Positions 25,798 to 38,145 of a DNA stretch of 64,000 nt are shown here, piece after piece. A model generated the notes under the pieces. The model made no database searches. It was not told where the DNA came from and worked only from the letters and a program-made list of their open reading frames with translations. Source of the stretch: Pseudomonas lundensis (GTDB lineage: Bacteria > Pseudomonadota > Gammaproteobacteria > Pseudomonadales > Pseudomonadaceae); the NCBI RefSeq assembly GCF_002269125.1, contig NZ_NQKI01000005.1, positions 99,581 through 163,580 of the forward strand, in the 5' to 3' direction. The position numbers were made by a program, and so were the translations under genes. How positions within the stretch are numbered: the first letter of the stretch is position 1; the number at the start of each line of letters is the position of its first letter.

Positions 25798-26109
25798 CTA
25801 AAAATCAGCCAGCCGCCACACCTCATAAGCAGGCGTTTCGTACGGGTGGCTGAGCTTGAGCGCAGCCACCACTGCCTGGATCAGCTCATCGGCAACCACC
25901 AGCTCAACTTTCCATTCCCCAACATATTCAACCGTGCCGGTTTGCCCGATGAACGGCTGACTGCCGTCCAGCGCGCGAAACTGGCCTTGGCCCAGGGTCT
26001 GCCAGGCACAGTGGTCGTAGTTGCCGATACGGCCGCCACCGGCAGCGAATACGGCATCCTTGACCCCATCTATGTGGCTGGGAGGCACGAAAAAGCTGAG
26101 CTTGTACAT
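25798..26109 (-). CDS. NIF3/YqfO-like (CutA-fold) domain protein
   Basis: This 103-residue protein corresponds to the small CutA-like insert domain of NIF3/YqfO proteins, occurring alone. It opens with MYKLSFFVPPSHIDGVKDAVFAAG (shortened at VKDAV), has the GGGRIGNYDHCAW motif and ends with ALKLSHPYETPAYEVW. A metal- or ligand-binding trimer is expected; function is unknown. It lies five bases after the purL stop codon on the same strand and is probably read through from it. Confidence 0.85.
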   Translation of the reverse strand: MYKLSFFVPPSHIDGVKDAVFAAGGGRIGNYDHCAWQTLGQGQFRALDGSQPFIGQTGTVEYVGEWKVELVVADELIQAVVAALKLSHPYETPAYEVWRLADF

Positions 26110-26114
26110 CGCGC

Positions 26115-29100
26115 TTAATCCACCCAGACGCGAGCGTTACGGAACATGCGCAACCATGGCGCATCTTCGTTCCACTCTTCAGGACGCCACGAGTTTTGCA
26201 CGGCACGGAAAACACGCTCCGGGTGCGGCATCATGATGGTCACGCGACCGTCACGGCTGGTCAGACCGGTAATCCCGCGCGGCGAACCGTTCGGGTTGGC
26301 CGGGTAGCTTTCAGTGACTTTGCCGTGGTTATCGACGAAACGCAGCGCTACTGCGCCGGACAGGTCCGCTTGCAACATGGCTTCTTCACTGGCGAATTCA
26401 GCATGACCTTCGCCGTGCGCAATGGCGATTGGCATGCGCGACCCGGCCATGCCTTGCAGGAAGATCGAGTTCGACTCCTGCACCTGCACCATGGCTACAC
26501 GGGCTTCGAACTGCTCGGAGCGGTTACGCACAAAGTGCGGCCACAACTCGCTGCCCGGAATCAGCTCACTGAGGTTGGACATCATCTGGCAACCGTTGCA
26601 CACACCCAGCGAGAAGCTGTCGGAGCGCTCGAAGAAGCTCTGGAACGCATCCCGCGCACGGGTGTTGAACAGCGCGGACTTGGCCCAGCCTTCACCGGCA
26701 CCCAGCACGTCGCCGTAAGAGAAGCCACCGCAGGCCACCATGCCTTTGAATTCGTTCAGGTCGACACGACCAGCCAGAATGTCGCTCATGTGCACGTCAA
26801 TGGCGTTGAAACCGGCCCGGTCAAACGCTGCCGCCATTTCAACCTGACCGTTGACGCCCTGTTCACGCAGAACCGCCACTTGCGGGCGAATGCCTTTCTT
26901 GATGTAAGGCGCGCTGATGTTGTGGTTGACGTCAAAGCCGAGCTTGACCGTCAGGCCCGGGTTGTCTTCTTCCAGCAGCACGTCGAATTCCTGATCGGCG
27001 CACTCGGCGTTATCACGCAGGCGCTGGATCTGGTAGCTGGTTTCTGCCCACTGACGTTGCAAAGCACCACGCTGGCCTTCGAAAACAGTTTCGCCCTTGA
27101 GGCTGATGGTGACTTCGCTGTTGTTCAGCGGCTGGCCGATCACGGCCACGCATTCACCCAGGCCAGCAACGCTGAACTGAGCCAGTACTTCGGCCGTCGC
27201 ATCCTGACGCACCTGAATCACTGCGCCCAGCTCTTCGTTGAACAGGATGGCCGGGATTTCACTGACGTTTTGCGTCAGGCAATCGAGGGTCAGGCTCAAG
27301 CCACAATGACCGGCAAACGCCATTTCCAGCACGCTGGTCATCAGGCCGCCGTCGGAACGGTCGTGGTAAGCCAGCAAATGGCCGTCGGCATTGAGGCCCT
27401 GAATCACGGCAAAGAAGGCTTTGAGGTCTTCGGCGTCGTCGACATCTGGCGCCTGCTTGCCCAGCTTGCCGTAGGTTTGCGCCAGGATGGACGCGCCCAT
27501 GCGGTTCTGGCCACGGCCCAGGTCGATCAGGATCAAATCCGTCAGGCCTTTGTCCATGCGCAATTCGGGGGTCAGCGTCTGGCGGATATCCACCACTGGG
27601 GCAAATCCGGTAACAACCAGCGACAGCGGCGAGGTGACGCTTTTCTCGGTACCGTCTTCGTTCCAGCGGGTTTGCATCGACATGGAGTCTTTGCCGACCG
27701 GAATGGTAATGCCCAGCTCAGGGCACAATTCCATCCCGACAGCCTTAACGGTGTCGAACAGACGGGCGTCTTCACCCGGGTGGCCGGCGGCAGACATCCA
27801 GTTGGCCGACATTTTGATGTCGGACAGCTTGCCAATTCGCGACGCTGCGATGTTGGTCAGGGTCTCGCCGATGGCCATGCGGCCCGAAGCCGGCGCATCC
27901 AGCAGTGCAAGCGGTGTGCGCTCGCCCATGGCCATGGCTTCGCCGGTGTAGACGTCAAAACTGGTGGCGGTGACGGCCACGTCAGCCACCGGCACTTGCC
28001 ATGGGCCAACCATTTGATCGCGAGCCACCAGACCGGTAATGGTGCGGTCGCCAATGGTGATCAGGAAGCTCTTGCTGGCTACCGCCGGGTGATGCAGAAC
28101 GCGCTCGACGCACTCGCCGATGCTCAGTGTAGCCGGGTCGAAATCATCGCCCAGCTCCTGCTCGCGCACTGCCGAACGGTGCATGCGGGGCGCTTTGCCC
28201 AGCAGTACTTCAAGCGGCATGTCCACCGGGTTGTTGCCGAAGTGGCTGTCGGTCACAGTCAGTTGCGGCTCGGCCGTGGCTTCACCAACAACGGCAAACG
28301 GGCAACGCTCGCGCTCGCAAATGGCCTGGAAGCGTTCGAAGTCCTCAACGCCCACCGCCAGCACGTAACGTTCCTGTGACTCGTTGCTCCAGATTTCGTG
28401 CGGGGCCATGCCCGGCTCGTCGTTCGGAATGTTGCGCAGTTCGAAACGGCCACCGCGGTCGCCGTCGTTCACCAGCTCCGGGAACGCGTTGGACAGACCG
28501 CCCGCGCCCACGTCATGGATGAAACTGATCGGGTTCTTGTCACCCAACTGCCAGCAACGGTCGATGACTTCCTGACAGCGGCGTTCCATTTCCGGGTTTT
28601 CGCGCTGTACCGAAGCGAAGTCCAGGTCAGCCGAGCTTGCGCCCGTGGCCATGGAAGAGGCGGCACCGCCACCCAGGCCAATCAGCATGGCCGGACCGCC
28701 CAGCACGATCAGCTTGGAGCCGACAGTGATTTCGCCTTTTTGAACGTGTTCGGCGCGGATGTTGCCCATGCCGCCCGCGAGCATGATCGGTTTGTGATAA
28801 CCGCGCACTTCGTCGCCGTGGGGCGTGCTGATCGATTGCTCAAATGTACGGAAGTAGCCGGTCAGCGCAGGACGGCCGAATTCGTTGTTGAACGCAGCGC
28901 CGCCCAGCGGGCCTTCGATCATGATGTCCAGCGCGTTGACGATGCGCTCCGGCTTGCCGTACGGCACTTCCCACGGCTGTTCAAAGCCAGGGATTTGCAG
29001 GTTGGATACGGTAAACCCGGTGAGGCCGGCCTTTGGCTTGGCGCCACGGCCGGTAGCGCCTTCATCGCGAATCTCGCCGCCGGAACCGGTGGCTGCACCC

Positions 29101-30011
29101 GGGAACGGGGCAATGGCTGTTGGGTGGTTGTGCGTCTCGACTTTCATCAAGATGTGCACCGGCTCCTGCACCGCACCGTACTGACGGGTGTCAGGGTTCG
29201 GGAAGAAGCGCCCGGCCACGCTACCGACAATCACCGACGCGTTGTCTTTATAAGCTGACAGCACACCTTCGCTGTGCATCACGTAGGTGTTTTTGATCAT
29301 GCCAAACAGGCTTTTTTCCTGACTTTGGCCGTCGATGTCCCAACTGGCGTTGAAAATCTTGTGGCGGCAATGCTCGGAGTTGGCTTGGGCAAACATCATC
29401 AGTTCGATGTCATGCGGGTTGCGGCCCAGACCGTTGAACGCATTGACCAAGTAATCAATTTCGTCTTCTGCCAGTGCCAGGCCCAACTCGACGTTGGCCT
29501 TCTCCAGCGCAGCACGCCCGCCACCCAGCACGTCAATCGCTGTCAGCGGCTTGGGTTCGGCATGACTGAACAGACCGGCAGCCTGCTCCAGGTTGCCCAG
29601 CACGATTTGCGTCATGCGGTCGTGCAATGCATCGGCAATCAGCTGCGCGTCGGCGTCGCTCAATTGACCGGCTACATAGAAGGCAATGCCGCGCTCCAGG
29701 CGCTGGATCTTGGCCAGGCCACAGTTACGGGCAATATCGCTGGCCTTGCTCGACCAGGGCGAGATGGTGCCAAACCGCGGCAACACCAGGAACAGTCGGC
29801 CACTCGGCTCTTGAACCGGCACACTTGGACCGTACTTGAGGAGACGAGCCAGTACCAGTTGCTCGTCGCTGGTCAATTCGCCTTTAACATCGGCGAAGTG
29901 GGCGAATTCAGCGTACAAACCGCTGACAGCTGGAACCTTTTGGCTCAGTTGTGCGAGAAGTTTGTTGTGGCGAAAGGCAGAAAGGGCAGGAGCGCCGCGC
30001 AGGATCAACAT
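26115..30011 (-). CDS. purL: Phosphoribosylformylglycinamidine synthase (FGAM synthase), large single-chain form
   Basis: PurL converts FGAR, glutamine and ATP to FGAM in purine synthesis. The 1298-residue enzyme has the PurS-like N-terminus, the linker and two AIR-synthase-like halves (motifs such as [21 protein letters not shown]), and a C-terminal glutamine amidotransferase domain with the nucleophile in [11 protein letters not shown] and the His/Glu part HGEGHAEF. The start at 30011 ([17 protein letters not shown]) is standard; the 31-residue extension is rejected. A GAGG sequence lies eleven bases upstream. It is divergent from mltF. Confidence 0.98.
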   Translation of the reverse strand: MLILRGAPALSAFRHNKLLAQLSQKVPAVSGLYAEFAHFADVKGELTSDEQLVLARLLKYGPSVPVQEPSGRLFLVLPRFGTISPWSSKASDIARNCGLAKIQRLERGIAFYVAGQLSDADAQLIADALHDRMTQIVLGNLEQAAGLFSHAEPKPLTAIDVLGGGRAALEKANVELGLALAEDEIDYLVNAFNGLGRNPHDIELMMFAQANSEHCRHKIFNASWDIDGQSQEKSLFGMIKNTYVMHSEGVLSAYKDNASVIVGSVAGRFFPNPDTRQYGAVQEPVHILMKVETHNHPTAIAPFPGAATGSGGEIRDEGATGRGAKPKAGLTGFTVSNLQIPGFEQPWEVPYGKPERIVNALDIMIEGPLGGAAFNNEFGRPALTGYFRTFEQSISTPHGDEVRGYHKPIMLAGGMGNIRAEHVQKGEITVGSKLIVLGGPAMLIGLGGGAASSMATGASSADLDFASVQRENPEMERRCQEVIDRCWQLGDKNPISFIHDVGAGGLSNAFPELVNDGDRGGRFELRNIPNDEPGMAPHEIWSNESQERYVLAVGVEDFERFQAICERERCPFAVVGEATAEPQLTVTDSHFGNNPVDMPLEVLLGKAPRMHRSAVREQELGDDFDPATLSIGECVERVLHHPAVASKSFLITIGDRTITGLVARDQMVGPWQVPVADVAVTATSFDVYTGEAMAMGERTPLALLDAPASGRMAIGETLTNIAASRIGKLSDIKMSANWMSAAGHPGEDARLFDTVKAVGMELCPELGITIPVGKDSMSMQTRWNEDGTEKSVTSPLSLVVTGFAPVVDIRQTLTPELRMDKGLTDLILIDLGRGQNRMGASILAQTYGKLGKQAPDVDDAEDLKAFFAVIQGLNADGHLLAYHDRSDGGLMTSVLEMAFAGHCGLSLTLDCLTQNVSEIPAILFNEELGAVIQVRQDATAEVLAQFSVAGLGECVAVIGQPLNNSEVTISLKGETVFEGQRGALQRQWAETSYQIQRLRDNAECADQEFDVLLEEDNPGLTVKLGFDVNHNISAPYIKKGIRPQVAVLREQGVNGQVEMAAAFDRAGFNAIDVHMSDILAGRVDLNEFKGMVACGGFSYGDVLGAGEGWAKSALFNTRARDAFQSFFERSDSFSLGVCNGCQMMSNLSELIPGSELWPHFVRNRSEQFEARVAMVQVQESNSIFLQGMAGSRMPIAIAHGEGHAEFASEEAMLQADLSGAVALRFVDNHGKVTESYPANPNGSPRGITGLTSRDGRVTIMMPHPERVFRAVQNSWRPEEWNEDAPWLRMFRNARVWVD

Positions 30012-30119
30012 CTTCGGGACAGCCTCGGGAGGGGTGTGCTTTGAGGCCCGGCATTCTAACGTAAACCGTTGGCCTCGGCACCCGAAACGGCACACCAAGC
30101 GCACGCCAAACGTCGTTAA

Positions 30120-31754
<1,635 letters not shown>

Positions 31755-31783
31755 CTGCGATTCTTCATCGCTGTCGCAATTCG

Positions 31784-31815
31784 AGGCTTCGATCGCTTAC
31801 CCAGCGATCGAGCCT
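31784..31815. terminator. Convergent terminator between mltF and pdxJ
   Basis: A long near-perfect stem pairs AGGCTTCGATCGCT with AGCGATCGAGCCT around a short loop. There is no T-run, but the placement between convergent genes supports termination on both strands. Confidence 0.65.
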
Positions 31816-31858
31816 GCACGCATTGCGCACACTACCTTACTTGAAAACGCTCACGCTC

Positions 31859-32602
31859 TCAGTGCCTGGCGGCGGCCACGATCAACGCTTTCATTTCCGA
31901 GACGGCTGACTTGAAGCCTACGAACAAAGCATGTGCCACCAACGCATGACCGATGTTCAGCTCATTGATGCCTTTGATTGCGGCCACGGCCTCAACGTTG
32001 TGGTAATGCAAACCGTGACCGGCGTTGACGATCAGCCCTTGAGCCAGGCCACAGGCCACACCTTGCGCTACCCGCTGCAGTTCTTGCGCCACGTCGGTGG
32101 GGGTTTGCGCATCGGCATAACGACCGGTGTGCAATTCAATCGCCGGTGCACCGACGCGTCTCGACGCCTCGATCTGACGCTCATCGGCATCGATAAACAG
32201 TGACACCTCACAGCCAATCCGACTCAGGCGCTCAACCGCAGATTTGATCCGGGCTTCCTGCCCCGCCACGTCCAGCCCACCCTCAGTGGTCAGTTCCTGA
32301 CGGGTTTCAGGCACCAGACAGATGTGCGCCGGACGAATGCGCTCGGCAAACGCCATCATTTCTTCGGTCACGCCCATCTCGAAATTCATGCGGGTTTGCA
32401 GCACATCCTTGAGCAATAACACGTCACGCTCTTGAATGTGACGACGGTCCTCACGCAGGTGCACGGTGATGCCATCGGCGCCCGCTTCTTCAGCGTCCAG
32501 CGCGGCCTTGACCGGATCAGGGTAACGCGTGCCCCGAGCCTGACGCAGCGTGGCTACGTGGTCGATATTCACGCCGAGAAGGATGCGATTGCTTTGGGTC
32601 AC
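31859..32602 (-). CDS. pdxJ: Pyridoxine 5'-phosphate synthase
   Basis: PdxJ condenses 3-amino-2-oxopropyl phosphate with deoxyxylulose 5-phosphate to pyridoxine 5'-phosphate. The 247-residue TIM barrel is complete, with [18 protein letters not shown] at the start, [14 protein letters not shown] and [15 protein letters not shown] near the end (phosphate-binding loops). It is the last gene of the lepA-lepB-rnc-era-recO-pdxJ series. Confidence 0.97.
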   Translation of the reverse strand: MTQSNRILLGVNIDHVATLRQARGTRYPDPVKAALDAEEAGADGITVHLREDRRHIQERDVLLLKDVLQTRMNFEMGVTEEMMAFAERIRPAHICLVPETRQELTTEGGLDVAGQEARIKSAVERLSRIGCEVSLFIDADERQIEASRRVGAPAIELHTGRYADAQTPTDVAQELQRVAQGVACGLAQGLIVNAGHGLHYHNVEAVAAIKGINELNIGHALVAHALFVGFKSAVSEMKALIVAAARH

Positions 32603-32652
32603 GAGGGCTCTCCTGAAGAGTTGAAGATTCGACGCACAGCATACCGGTCTAT

Positions 32653-33342
32653 TCAGGGCTTGCGAAACAACTCACGGCTGGCCAGCGGCTTGCCCGCCAA
32701 ATGAACGGCCAACGCCTGGCGCATCAAACGTTTGGCCGCCGACAATGCACCCGCCGTGGTCCAGTCAGCCTGCGCCATGGCCTGCAACTCAGCGCCGTGA
32801 AACAACCCCGGCTGCACCAGGTAAATACGCTCCAGCCCGGCATCGACCTGCAAACGGTACATGCCGTCGCTGGCTATCGGCGCGCCATGAATGTCCTGTG
32901 AAAGCGAAAAGCCGTAGCCCAAATCATCCAGCAAGCGCCATTCGAAGGCCCGCAGCAAGGGTTCCAGCGGTCGACCTTCAGCCAATGCCAGCAGGGTCGC
33001 TGCATAGTGATCAAAGACCGCAGGGTGCGGATCTTCAGCCGGCAGCAAGCGCACCAACAGCTCATTAAGGTAAAGACCGCTGAACAGCGCTTCGCCATTG
33101 AGCCAGGTGGAGACCCCGGCGCTCTCCATGCGCCCGACATTTTTCAGCTCGCCGCGCCCGCGAAATTCGATTTCCAAAGGGACAAAAGGTCGCGCCAGAG
33201 AACCGGCCTTACCCCGTGCACTGCGCAGCACTGCCCGCAAACGACCTTGCGGCGTGATGAAATCCACCAGCGCGCTGGTTTCACGGTAGGGTCGACTGTG
33301 CAGGACGTAGGCAAGCTGTGCGGCGGGGGGGGAACTGGACAT
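32653..33342 (-). CDS. recO: DNA repair protein RecO
   Basis: RecO works with RecR to load RecA on SSB-covered single strands. The 229-residue protein has the N-terminal OB fold ([20 protein letters not shown]) and the helical C-terminal domain ([15 protein letters not shown]). No zinc-finger cysteines are present, as in other Pseudomonas RecO. The start at 33342 (MSSSPPAAQ) is preferred over 33420, which adds 26 unlikely residues. era lies 137 bases upstream. Confidence 0.95.
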   Translation of the reverse strand: MSSSPPAAQLAYVLHSRPYRETSALVDFITPQGRLRAVLRSARGKAGSLARPFVPLEIEFRGRGELKNVGRMESAGVSTWLNGEALFSGLYLNELLVRLLPAEDPHPAVFDHYAATLLALAEGRPLEPLLRAFEWRLLDDLGYGFSLSQDIHGAPIASDGMYRLQVDAGLERIYLVQPGLFHGAELQAMAQADWTTAGALSAAKRLMRQALAVHLAGKPLASRELFRKP

Positions 33343-33438
33343 GGCAGGCACGCCTCTGTGAAAACGAAAAGCGCCCTCACCTTGCCCCTTTGGGAAGAGG
33401 GACTGGAAGTAAAAGCACATCTGCGCAGCACTGCTGCT

Positions 33439-33464
33439 CCCCCCGCTCCTGCAGGAAAGGGGGG
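33439..33464. repeat. GC-rich inverted repeat in the era-recO gap
   Basis: Six Cs (33439-33444) and six Gs (33459-33464) flank a CCTGCAGG palindrome. Together with a nearby CCCTC...GAGGG pair, the 137-base gap looks like a decayed intergenic repeat of the type scattered in pseudomonad genomes. It may act as a partial terminator between era and recO. Confidence 0.4.
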
Positions 33465-33479
33465 AATGAAAAGCTGCCG

Positions 33480-34382
33480 TTACAGGTCGCCGTAGCCCAA
33501 CGAACGCAGGGCGCGCTCGTCATCGGACCAACCACCCTTCACTTTCACCCACAGGTTAAGCATGATTTTGGAGTCGAACAGCAGCTCCATGTCCTTGCGC
33601 GCCTCAGTACCGATACGCTTGATGCGTTCGCCCTTGTCGCCAATGATGATTTTCTTCTGGCCGTCACGCTCCACCAGAATCAAGGCATGAATATGCAAGG
33701 TTTTACCTTGCTGCTTGAATTCTTCGATCTCAACGGTGATCTGGTACGGCAGCTCTGCCCCCATCTGACGCATGATCTTTTCACGCACCAGCTCGGCAGC
33801 CAGGAAGCGGCTGCTGCGGTCGGTGATCTGATCTTCGGGGAAGAAATGTTCGTTTTCCGGCAGATGGTCGGCAATCACACGCTCAAGCGCGTCAAGGTTG
33901 TGGCCATGCTGGGCGGAGATCGGGATGATTTGCGCGTTTGGCAGTTGCTCCTGCAACCAGCTCAGGTGCGGCATCATCTCGGCCTTGTCCTCGATGCGAT
34001 CGGTCTTGTTCAACGCCACGATCAACGGGCCCGTCACGTACTGCACGCGCTCCAGCACCATCTGGTCTTCATCGGTCCACTTGGTGCGGTCCACGACAAA
34101 GATCACCACGTCGACGTCTTTCAACGCTGCCGAAGCGGTTTTGTTCATGTAGCGGTTCAGGGCTTTCTCGCCACCCTTGTGCATCCCCGGCGTGTCCACG
34201 TAGACCGCTTGCACATTGCCTTCGGTTTTAATGCCGAGCATGTTGTGTCGGGTGGTTTGCGGCTTGCGCGAAGTGATCGCCAGCTTTTGGCCGAGGATAT
34301 GGTTCAGCAGCGTGGATTTACCCACGTTTGGTCGGCCAACAATGGCGACATAGCCACAGCGTGTTGCAGTTGAATCAGTCAT
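33480..34382 (-). CDS. era: GTPase Era
   Basis: Era is an essential GTPase that binds the 3' end of 16S rRNA during 30S maturation. The 300-residue protein has the G motifs [23 protein letters not shown] and a KH domain near the C-terminus ([16 protein letters not shown]). The ATG at 34382 has GGAG at seven bases and overlaps the rnc end by eight bases; ATG at 34388 is possible. The overlap supports coupled translation with rnc. Confidence 0.97.
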   Translation of the reverse strand: MTDSTATRCGYVAIVGRPNVGKSTLLNHILGQKLAITSRKPQTTRHNMLGIKTEGNVQAVYVDTPGMHKGGEKALNRYMNKTASAALKDVDVVIFVVDRTKWTDEDQMVLERVQYVTGPLIVALNKTDRIEDKAEMMPHLSWLQEQLPNAQIIPISAQHGHNLDALERVIADHLPENEHFFPEDQITDRSSRFLAAELVREKIMRQMGAELPYQITVEIEEFKQQGKTLHIHALILVERDGQKKIIIGDKGERIKRIGTEARKDMELLFDSKIMLNLWVKVKGGWSDDERALRSLGYGDL

Positions 34383-35064
34383 GGCCATTCTCCACGCCAA
34401 GGGCAATCAGTGCTGCAGCGGCCGCTACCTGTTCGGCAATGCGACGGCTCACACCCTGACCCCGGCTTTTTTCATTCAATAAGGCAATTTCGCACTCTAC
34501 AAAGAAAGTGCGGCAATGCGGTTCGCCCTGGATATCCACCACTTCATAACGCGGCAGCTCACAGGCACGCGACTGCAGGAACTCTTGCAGTCGGGTTTTC
34601 GGGTCTTTGTTGGTGTCGACCAGGGTCAACGTCTCGAACTCGCTGGCCAGCCAGGCCAGTACGCGGTCACGGGCCACTTCCATGCCTGCATCCAGGTAGA
34701 TGGCGCCGATCAGTGCTTCAAGGGCATCAGCCAGAATCGACTCGCGGCGGAACCCGCCGCTTTTCAGCTCACCCGAGCCCAGACGCAGGTACTCGCCCAA
34801 CTCAAAGCCACGGGCCAGTACGGCGAGGGTTTCGCCTTTGACCAGACGCGCACGTAAACGCGACAGCTGGCCTTCGCGCGCCAGCGGGAAGCGATCAAAC
34901 AGCGCTTCACCGGCTACAAAATTGAGGATGGCATCACCGAGAAACTCAAGACGCTCGTTATTGCGCCCCGCGAAGCTGCGGTGTGTGAGGGCCAGAACCA
35001 TCAGTTCCTGGTCCTTGAAGGTGTAACCGAGCTGCTGCTCTAAACGACTTAATGAAAAACTCAC
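34375..35064 (-). CDS. rnc: Ribonuclease III
   Basis: RNase III cuts double-stranded RNA, including rRNA precursors. The 229-residue protein has the signature [16 protein letters not shown], acidic metal ligands there and in [16 protein letters not shown], and a double-stranded RNA-binding domain after about residue 155 ([13 protein letters not shown]). The start codon is GTG at 35064; the usual Pseudomonas start MSxSLSRLE is kept. A decayed DUF4845 gene ends in an overlapping GTGA immediately upstream. Confidence 0.97.
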   Translation of the reverse strand: MSFSLSRLEQQLGYTFKDQELMVLALTHRSFAGRNNERLEFLGDAILNFVAGEALFDRFPLAREGQLSRLRARLVKGETLAVLARGFELGEYLRLGSGELKSGGFRRESILADALEALIGAIYLDAGMEVARDRVLAWLASEFETLTLVDTNKDPKTRLQEFLQSRACELPRYEVVDIQGEPHCRTFFVECEIALLNEKSRGQGVSRRIAEQVAAAAALIALGVENGHD

Positions 35065-35225
35065 GATTTACCCACGCTGAGTTCGTGGCCGAATGTCACC
35101 ACCGGACCGATATTAGGGATCAGTGATGCTCGTTTATCGCATAGCAAATGGACGGGGAACAGGCTGTTCGCCGCCGTCACACTTAACGCTTTGTTCAAAT
35201 CCACATCCTGAATACTGTTGCCGCC
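35061..35225 (-). pseudogene. C-terminal relic of the DUF4845 gene between lepB and rnc
   Basis: Translation in this frame gives about 54 residues including NSIQDVDLNKALSVTAAN, PVHLLCDKRASLIPNIG and VVTFGHELSVG. From memory this lines up with the end of the DUF4845 protein (about 125 residues) found between lepB and rnc in other pseudomonads, where the same part reads roughly NxIRDLxLxKALxVKxENNEF. Upstream the frame closes with a TGA after eleven more codons, and neither a start codon nor the membrane-anchored N-terminal half can be found in the 100 bases left before lepB. Its stop overlaps the rnc GTG. The gene appears to have lost more than half its length. Confidence 0.72.
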
Positions 35226-35295
35226 CTGCCTGACGCTGCACGGCGGTTGTAAGAACCGTCAGACGGCCGATTTATTCGGACACCTGAAAAGCATT

Positions 35296-35318
35296 CGGCG
35301 CTGTTAATAACAGCGCCG
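35296..35318 (-). terminator. Hairpin directly after lepB
   Basis: A 23-base perfect palindrome (CGGCGCTGTT, central AAT, AACAGCGCCG) begins six bases after the lepB stop codon. On the minus strand it is followed by AATGCTTTT. It might end transcription here or only slow it before rnc. Confidence 0.55.
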
Positions 35319-35324
35319 TCTTGG

Positions 35325-36179
35325 CTACTTGATCAGACCCACTCGCGAGAAGTTCGGCAAGTGGCTCGTTTTCGGTTCGGGCCAGCTCATCCAAACAGCG
35401 AAAGCCTTACCGACGATATTTTTGTCGGGGACCATGCCCAACTCGTCCTTGGGAATGTTCGGATCATCCCAGTAACGGCTGTCGTTCGAATTGTCGCGGT
35501 TGTCGCCCATCATGAAGTAATGCCCGGCCGGAACCGTCCATTCATGATCGGGCGGTGTGCGGTAGCGGCTCATTTCCTTGCGGATCATGTGCTCCACTTC
35601 GCCCAGCTTCTCTTTGTACAATTGTGCGCTGCCCAGTGTATTGGGCTCAGCACCCACCAGTTGCTCGGCAACCAGCTGATCGTTGACGTACAGCTTTTTG
35701 TCACTGGTATAACGGATCTTGTCGCCCGGCAGGCCCACTACACGTTTGATGTAGTTGACTGTCGGATCGCTCGGGTAGCGAAAGACCATGACATCGCCAC
35801 GCTTCGGATCACCCACCTCGATGATTTTCTTGTCGATCACCGGCAAGCGGATCCCGTAAGAAAACTTGTTCACCAAAATGAAGTCGCCCACATCCAGCGT
35901 TGGTTTCATGGAACCGGACGGGATCTGGAACGGCTCAACCAGAAACGAACGCAGCACCAGCACGATGAACAACACCGGGAAAAACGACTTGCCGTATTCG
36001 ACCAGCAGCGGTTCCTTGTTGAGCTTCTCGATGACCTGCATATCGGCCGGCTTGACGCTGGCCTGATAGTTGGCAATGGCCTTGCGCCGGCGCGGGGCCA
36101 GGAAGACCAGATCGAGCAGCGCCAGCAAACCGCAGACGGCTACAGCAATGACCAGCAACAGCGGGAAATTTAGTGACAT
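35325..36179 (-). CDS. lepB: Signal peptidase I
   Basis: LepB removes signal peptides from exported proteins at the outer face of the inner membrane. The 284-residue protein has two membrane segments near the N-terminus (about 5-27 and 65-83), the catalytic serine in IPSGSMKPTLDVGDF, the general-base lysine in YIKRVVGLPGDKI and the box-E motif MMGDNRDNSNDSRYW. It is five bases downstream of lepA. Confidence 0.97.
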   Translation of the reverse strand: MSLNFPLLLVIAVAVCGLLALLDLVFLAPRRRKAIANYQASVKPADMQVIEKLNKEPLLVEYGKSFFPVLFIVLVLRSFLVEPFQIPSGSMKPTLDVGDFILVNKFSYGIRLPVIDKKIIEVGDPKRGDVMVFRYPSDPTVNYIKRVVGLPGDKIRYTSDKKLYVNDQLVAEQLVGAEPNTLGSAQLYKEKLGEVEHMIRKEMSRYRTPPDHEWTVPAGHYFMMGDNRDNSNDSRYWDDPNIPKDELGMVPDKNIVGKAFAVWMSWPEPKTSHLPNFSRVGLIK

Positions 36180-36184
36180 AGGAC

Positions 36185-37984
36185 CTAACTATCCAACCTG
36201 AGCACTGCAAGGAAGGCTTCTTGTGGAATTTCCACGTTACCCACTTGCTTCATGCGTTTTTTACCGGCCTTTTGCTTTTCCAACAGCTTGCGCTTACGGC
36301 TAACGTCACCACCGTAGCATTTGGCCAGTACGTTCTTTCTGAGTGCCTTGACAGTGGTTCGCGCCACAATCTGTCCGCCAATAGCGGCCTGGATTGCAAC
36401 ATCGAACATCTGACGCGGAATCAGTTCTTTCATTTTTTCGGTCAGTGCACGCCCTTTGTAGTGAGCGTTGTCACGGTGAACGATCAAGGCCAGCGCATCG
36501 ACCTTCTCACCGTTGATCAGCACGTCGAGCTTCACCAGGTTGGCAGACTGGTAACGGTCAAAGTGGTAATCGAGCGAAGCATAGCCGCGACTGGTGGATT
36601 TGAGACGGTCGAAGAAGTCCAGAACCACTTCGTTCATCGGCAAATCGTAGGTCACTTGTACCTGTGTACCCAGGAACAGCATGTCGTGTTGAACGCCACG
36701 CTTCTCAATGCACAGGGTAATGACGTTGCCCAGGTGCTCTTGAGGCACAAGAATGTTGGCACGCACGATAGGCTCGCGCATGTCTTCAATCATGGACAGG
36801 TCAGGGAGCTTGGACGGGTTGTCGACGTAAATCGTTTCACCGGTCTTGAGCAGCAACTCGAAAATAACTGTGGGCGCGGTGGTGATCAGGTCCAGGTCGT
36901 ACTCGCGCTCCAGGCGCTCCTGAATGATCTCCATGTGCAGCATGCCGAGGAAGCCACAACGGAAGCCGAAGCCCAAGGCGTCGGAGCTTTCAGGGGTGTA
37001 TTGTAGCGACGAGTCGTTAAGCGTGAGCTTTTGCAGCGCATCACGGAAGTCTTCGAAGTCGTCGGAGCTGACCGGGAACAGACCGGCGTACACCTGCGGC
37101 TGAATGCGCTTGAAACCTGGCAGAACGTCTACATCCGGGGTGGAACTCAAGGTCAGGGTGTCGCCCACTGGGGCACCGTGAATGTCCTTGATACCCGCGA
37201 TGATGAAGCCCACTTCACCGGCTTTGAGGTCGGCTGTCGCCGTGTGTTTCGGGTTGAATACACCGACGCTGTCCACCAGGTGGATCTTGCCGGTGGACTT
37301 GACCAGAATCTTGTCGCCCTTTTTCACGCGGCCATGGCGCACGCGAACCAGGGACACAACGCCCAGGTAGTTGTCGAACCAGGAGTCGATGATCAACGCT
37401 TGCAGCGGATCTTCGATGTTGCCGGTCGGCGCAGGAATGGTGTGTACCAGACGCTCAAGCACTTCATCGACGCCCAGGCCGGTCTTGGCACTGCACGTCA
37501 CGGCATCAGTCGCATCGATACCGATGATTTTCTCGATTTCTTCCTTAACCCGATCAGGATCGGCTTGCGGCAGGTCGATCTTGTTCAGTACCGGCATGAC
37601 CTCAAGGCCCTGCTCGATGGCGGTGTAACAGTTGGCAACGGACTGGGCCTCTACGCCCTGCCCCGCATCGACCACCAGCAAGGCACCTTCACATGCCGCC
37701 AGCGAACGGCTGACTTCATAGGTGAAGTCAACGTGGCCGGGGGTGTCAATGAAGTTCAACTGATAGGTATTACCGTCTTTTGCCTTGTAATACAGAGTAA
37801 CGCTGTGGGCCTTGATGGTGATCCCGCGCTCACGCTCGAGGTCCATGGAGTCCAGCACCTGGGCTTCCATTTCACGGGCAGTCAGGCCGCCGCACATCTG
37901 AATGAAACGATCGGCCAGCGTCGACTTGCCATGGTCAATGTGGGCGATGATGGAGAAATTGCGGATATGACTCAAATCACTCAC
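36185..37984 (-). CDS. lepA: Elongation factor 4 (LepA)
   Basis: LepA/EF4 is a translational GTPase that acts on stalled or mistranslocated ribosomes and in initiation. The 599-residue protein has the GTPase motifs [21 protein letters not shown] and NKIDLP, the EF-G-like middle domains and the characteristic C-terminal domain ([19 protein letters not shown]). It heads the lepA-lepB unit. In other pseudomonads mucD and algU genes lie directly upstream; here lptG does. Confidence 0.98.
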   Translation of the reverse strand: MSDLSHIRNFSIIAHIDHGKSTLADRFIQMCGGLTAREMEAQVLDSMDLERERGITIKAHSVTLYYKAKDGNTYQLNFIDTPGHVDFTYEVSRSLAACEGALLVVDAGQGVEAQSVANCYTAIEQGLEVMPVLNKIDLPQADPDRVKEEIEKIIGIDATDAVTCSAKTGLGVDEVLERLVHTIPAPTGNIEDPLQALIIDSWFDNYLGVVSLVRVRHGRVKKGDKILVKSTGKIHLVDSVGVFNPKHTATADLKAGEVGFIIAGIKDIHGAPVGDTLTLSSTPDVDVLPGFKRIQPQVYAGLFPVSSDDFEDFRDALQKLTLNDSSLQYTPESSDALGFGFRCGFLGMLHMEIIQERLEREYDLDLITTAPTVIFELLLKTGETIYVDNPSKLPDLSMIEDMREPIVRANILVPQEHLGNVITLCIEKRGVQHDMLFLGTQVQVTYDLPMNEVVLDFFDRLKSTSRGYASLDYHFDRYQSANLVKLDVLINGEKVDALALIVHRDNAHYKGRALTEKMKELIPRQMFDVAIQAAIGGQIVARTTVKALRKNVLAKCYGGDVSRKRKLLEKQKAGKKRMKQVGNVEIPQEAFLAVLRLDS

Positions 37985-38097
37985 GGGTCAACACTCAAAA
38001 AAAGTCGCAGGCAGACTGCCCGCCGAAAAATAGCCGGGAATTGTACCTGTGATCGCGACGAGCGTCACGTTTACAGGCCAATGCTCCCCCACAAAAA

Positions 38098-38124
38098 AGC
38101 CCCTGTCGCGGGACAGAGGCTTTT
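38098..38124 (-). terminator. Terminator of lptG
   Basis: A stem of AGCC-C-CTGTC with GACAG-A-GGCT, GCGG loop and six Ts on the minus strand lies about 20 bases after the lptG stop codon and separates it from lepA. Confidence 0.88.
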
Positions 38125-38145
38125 GGTTCGAGCTTTACAGGTCGA

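Noticed and set aside
26196..28379. 727-codon ORF opposite purL
   Set aside because: It is a shadow: the minus strand encodes a full, conserved PurL, and the opposite frame has no recognisable domain. High-GC codon bias leaves long antisense frames open.
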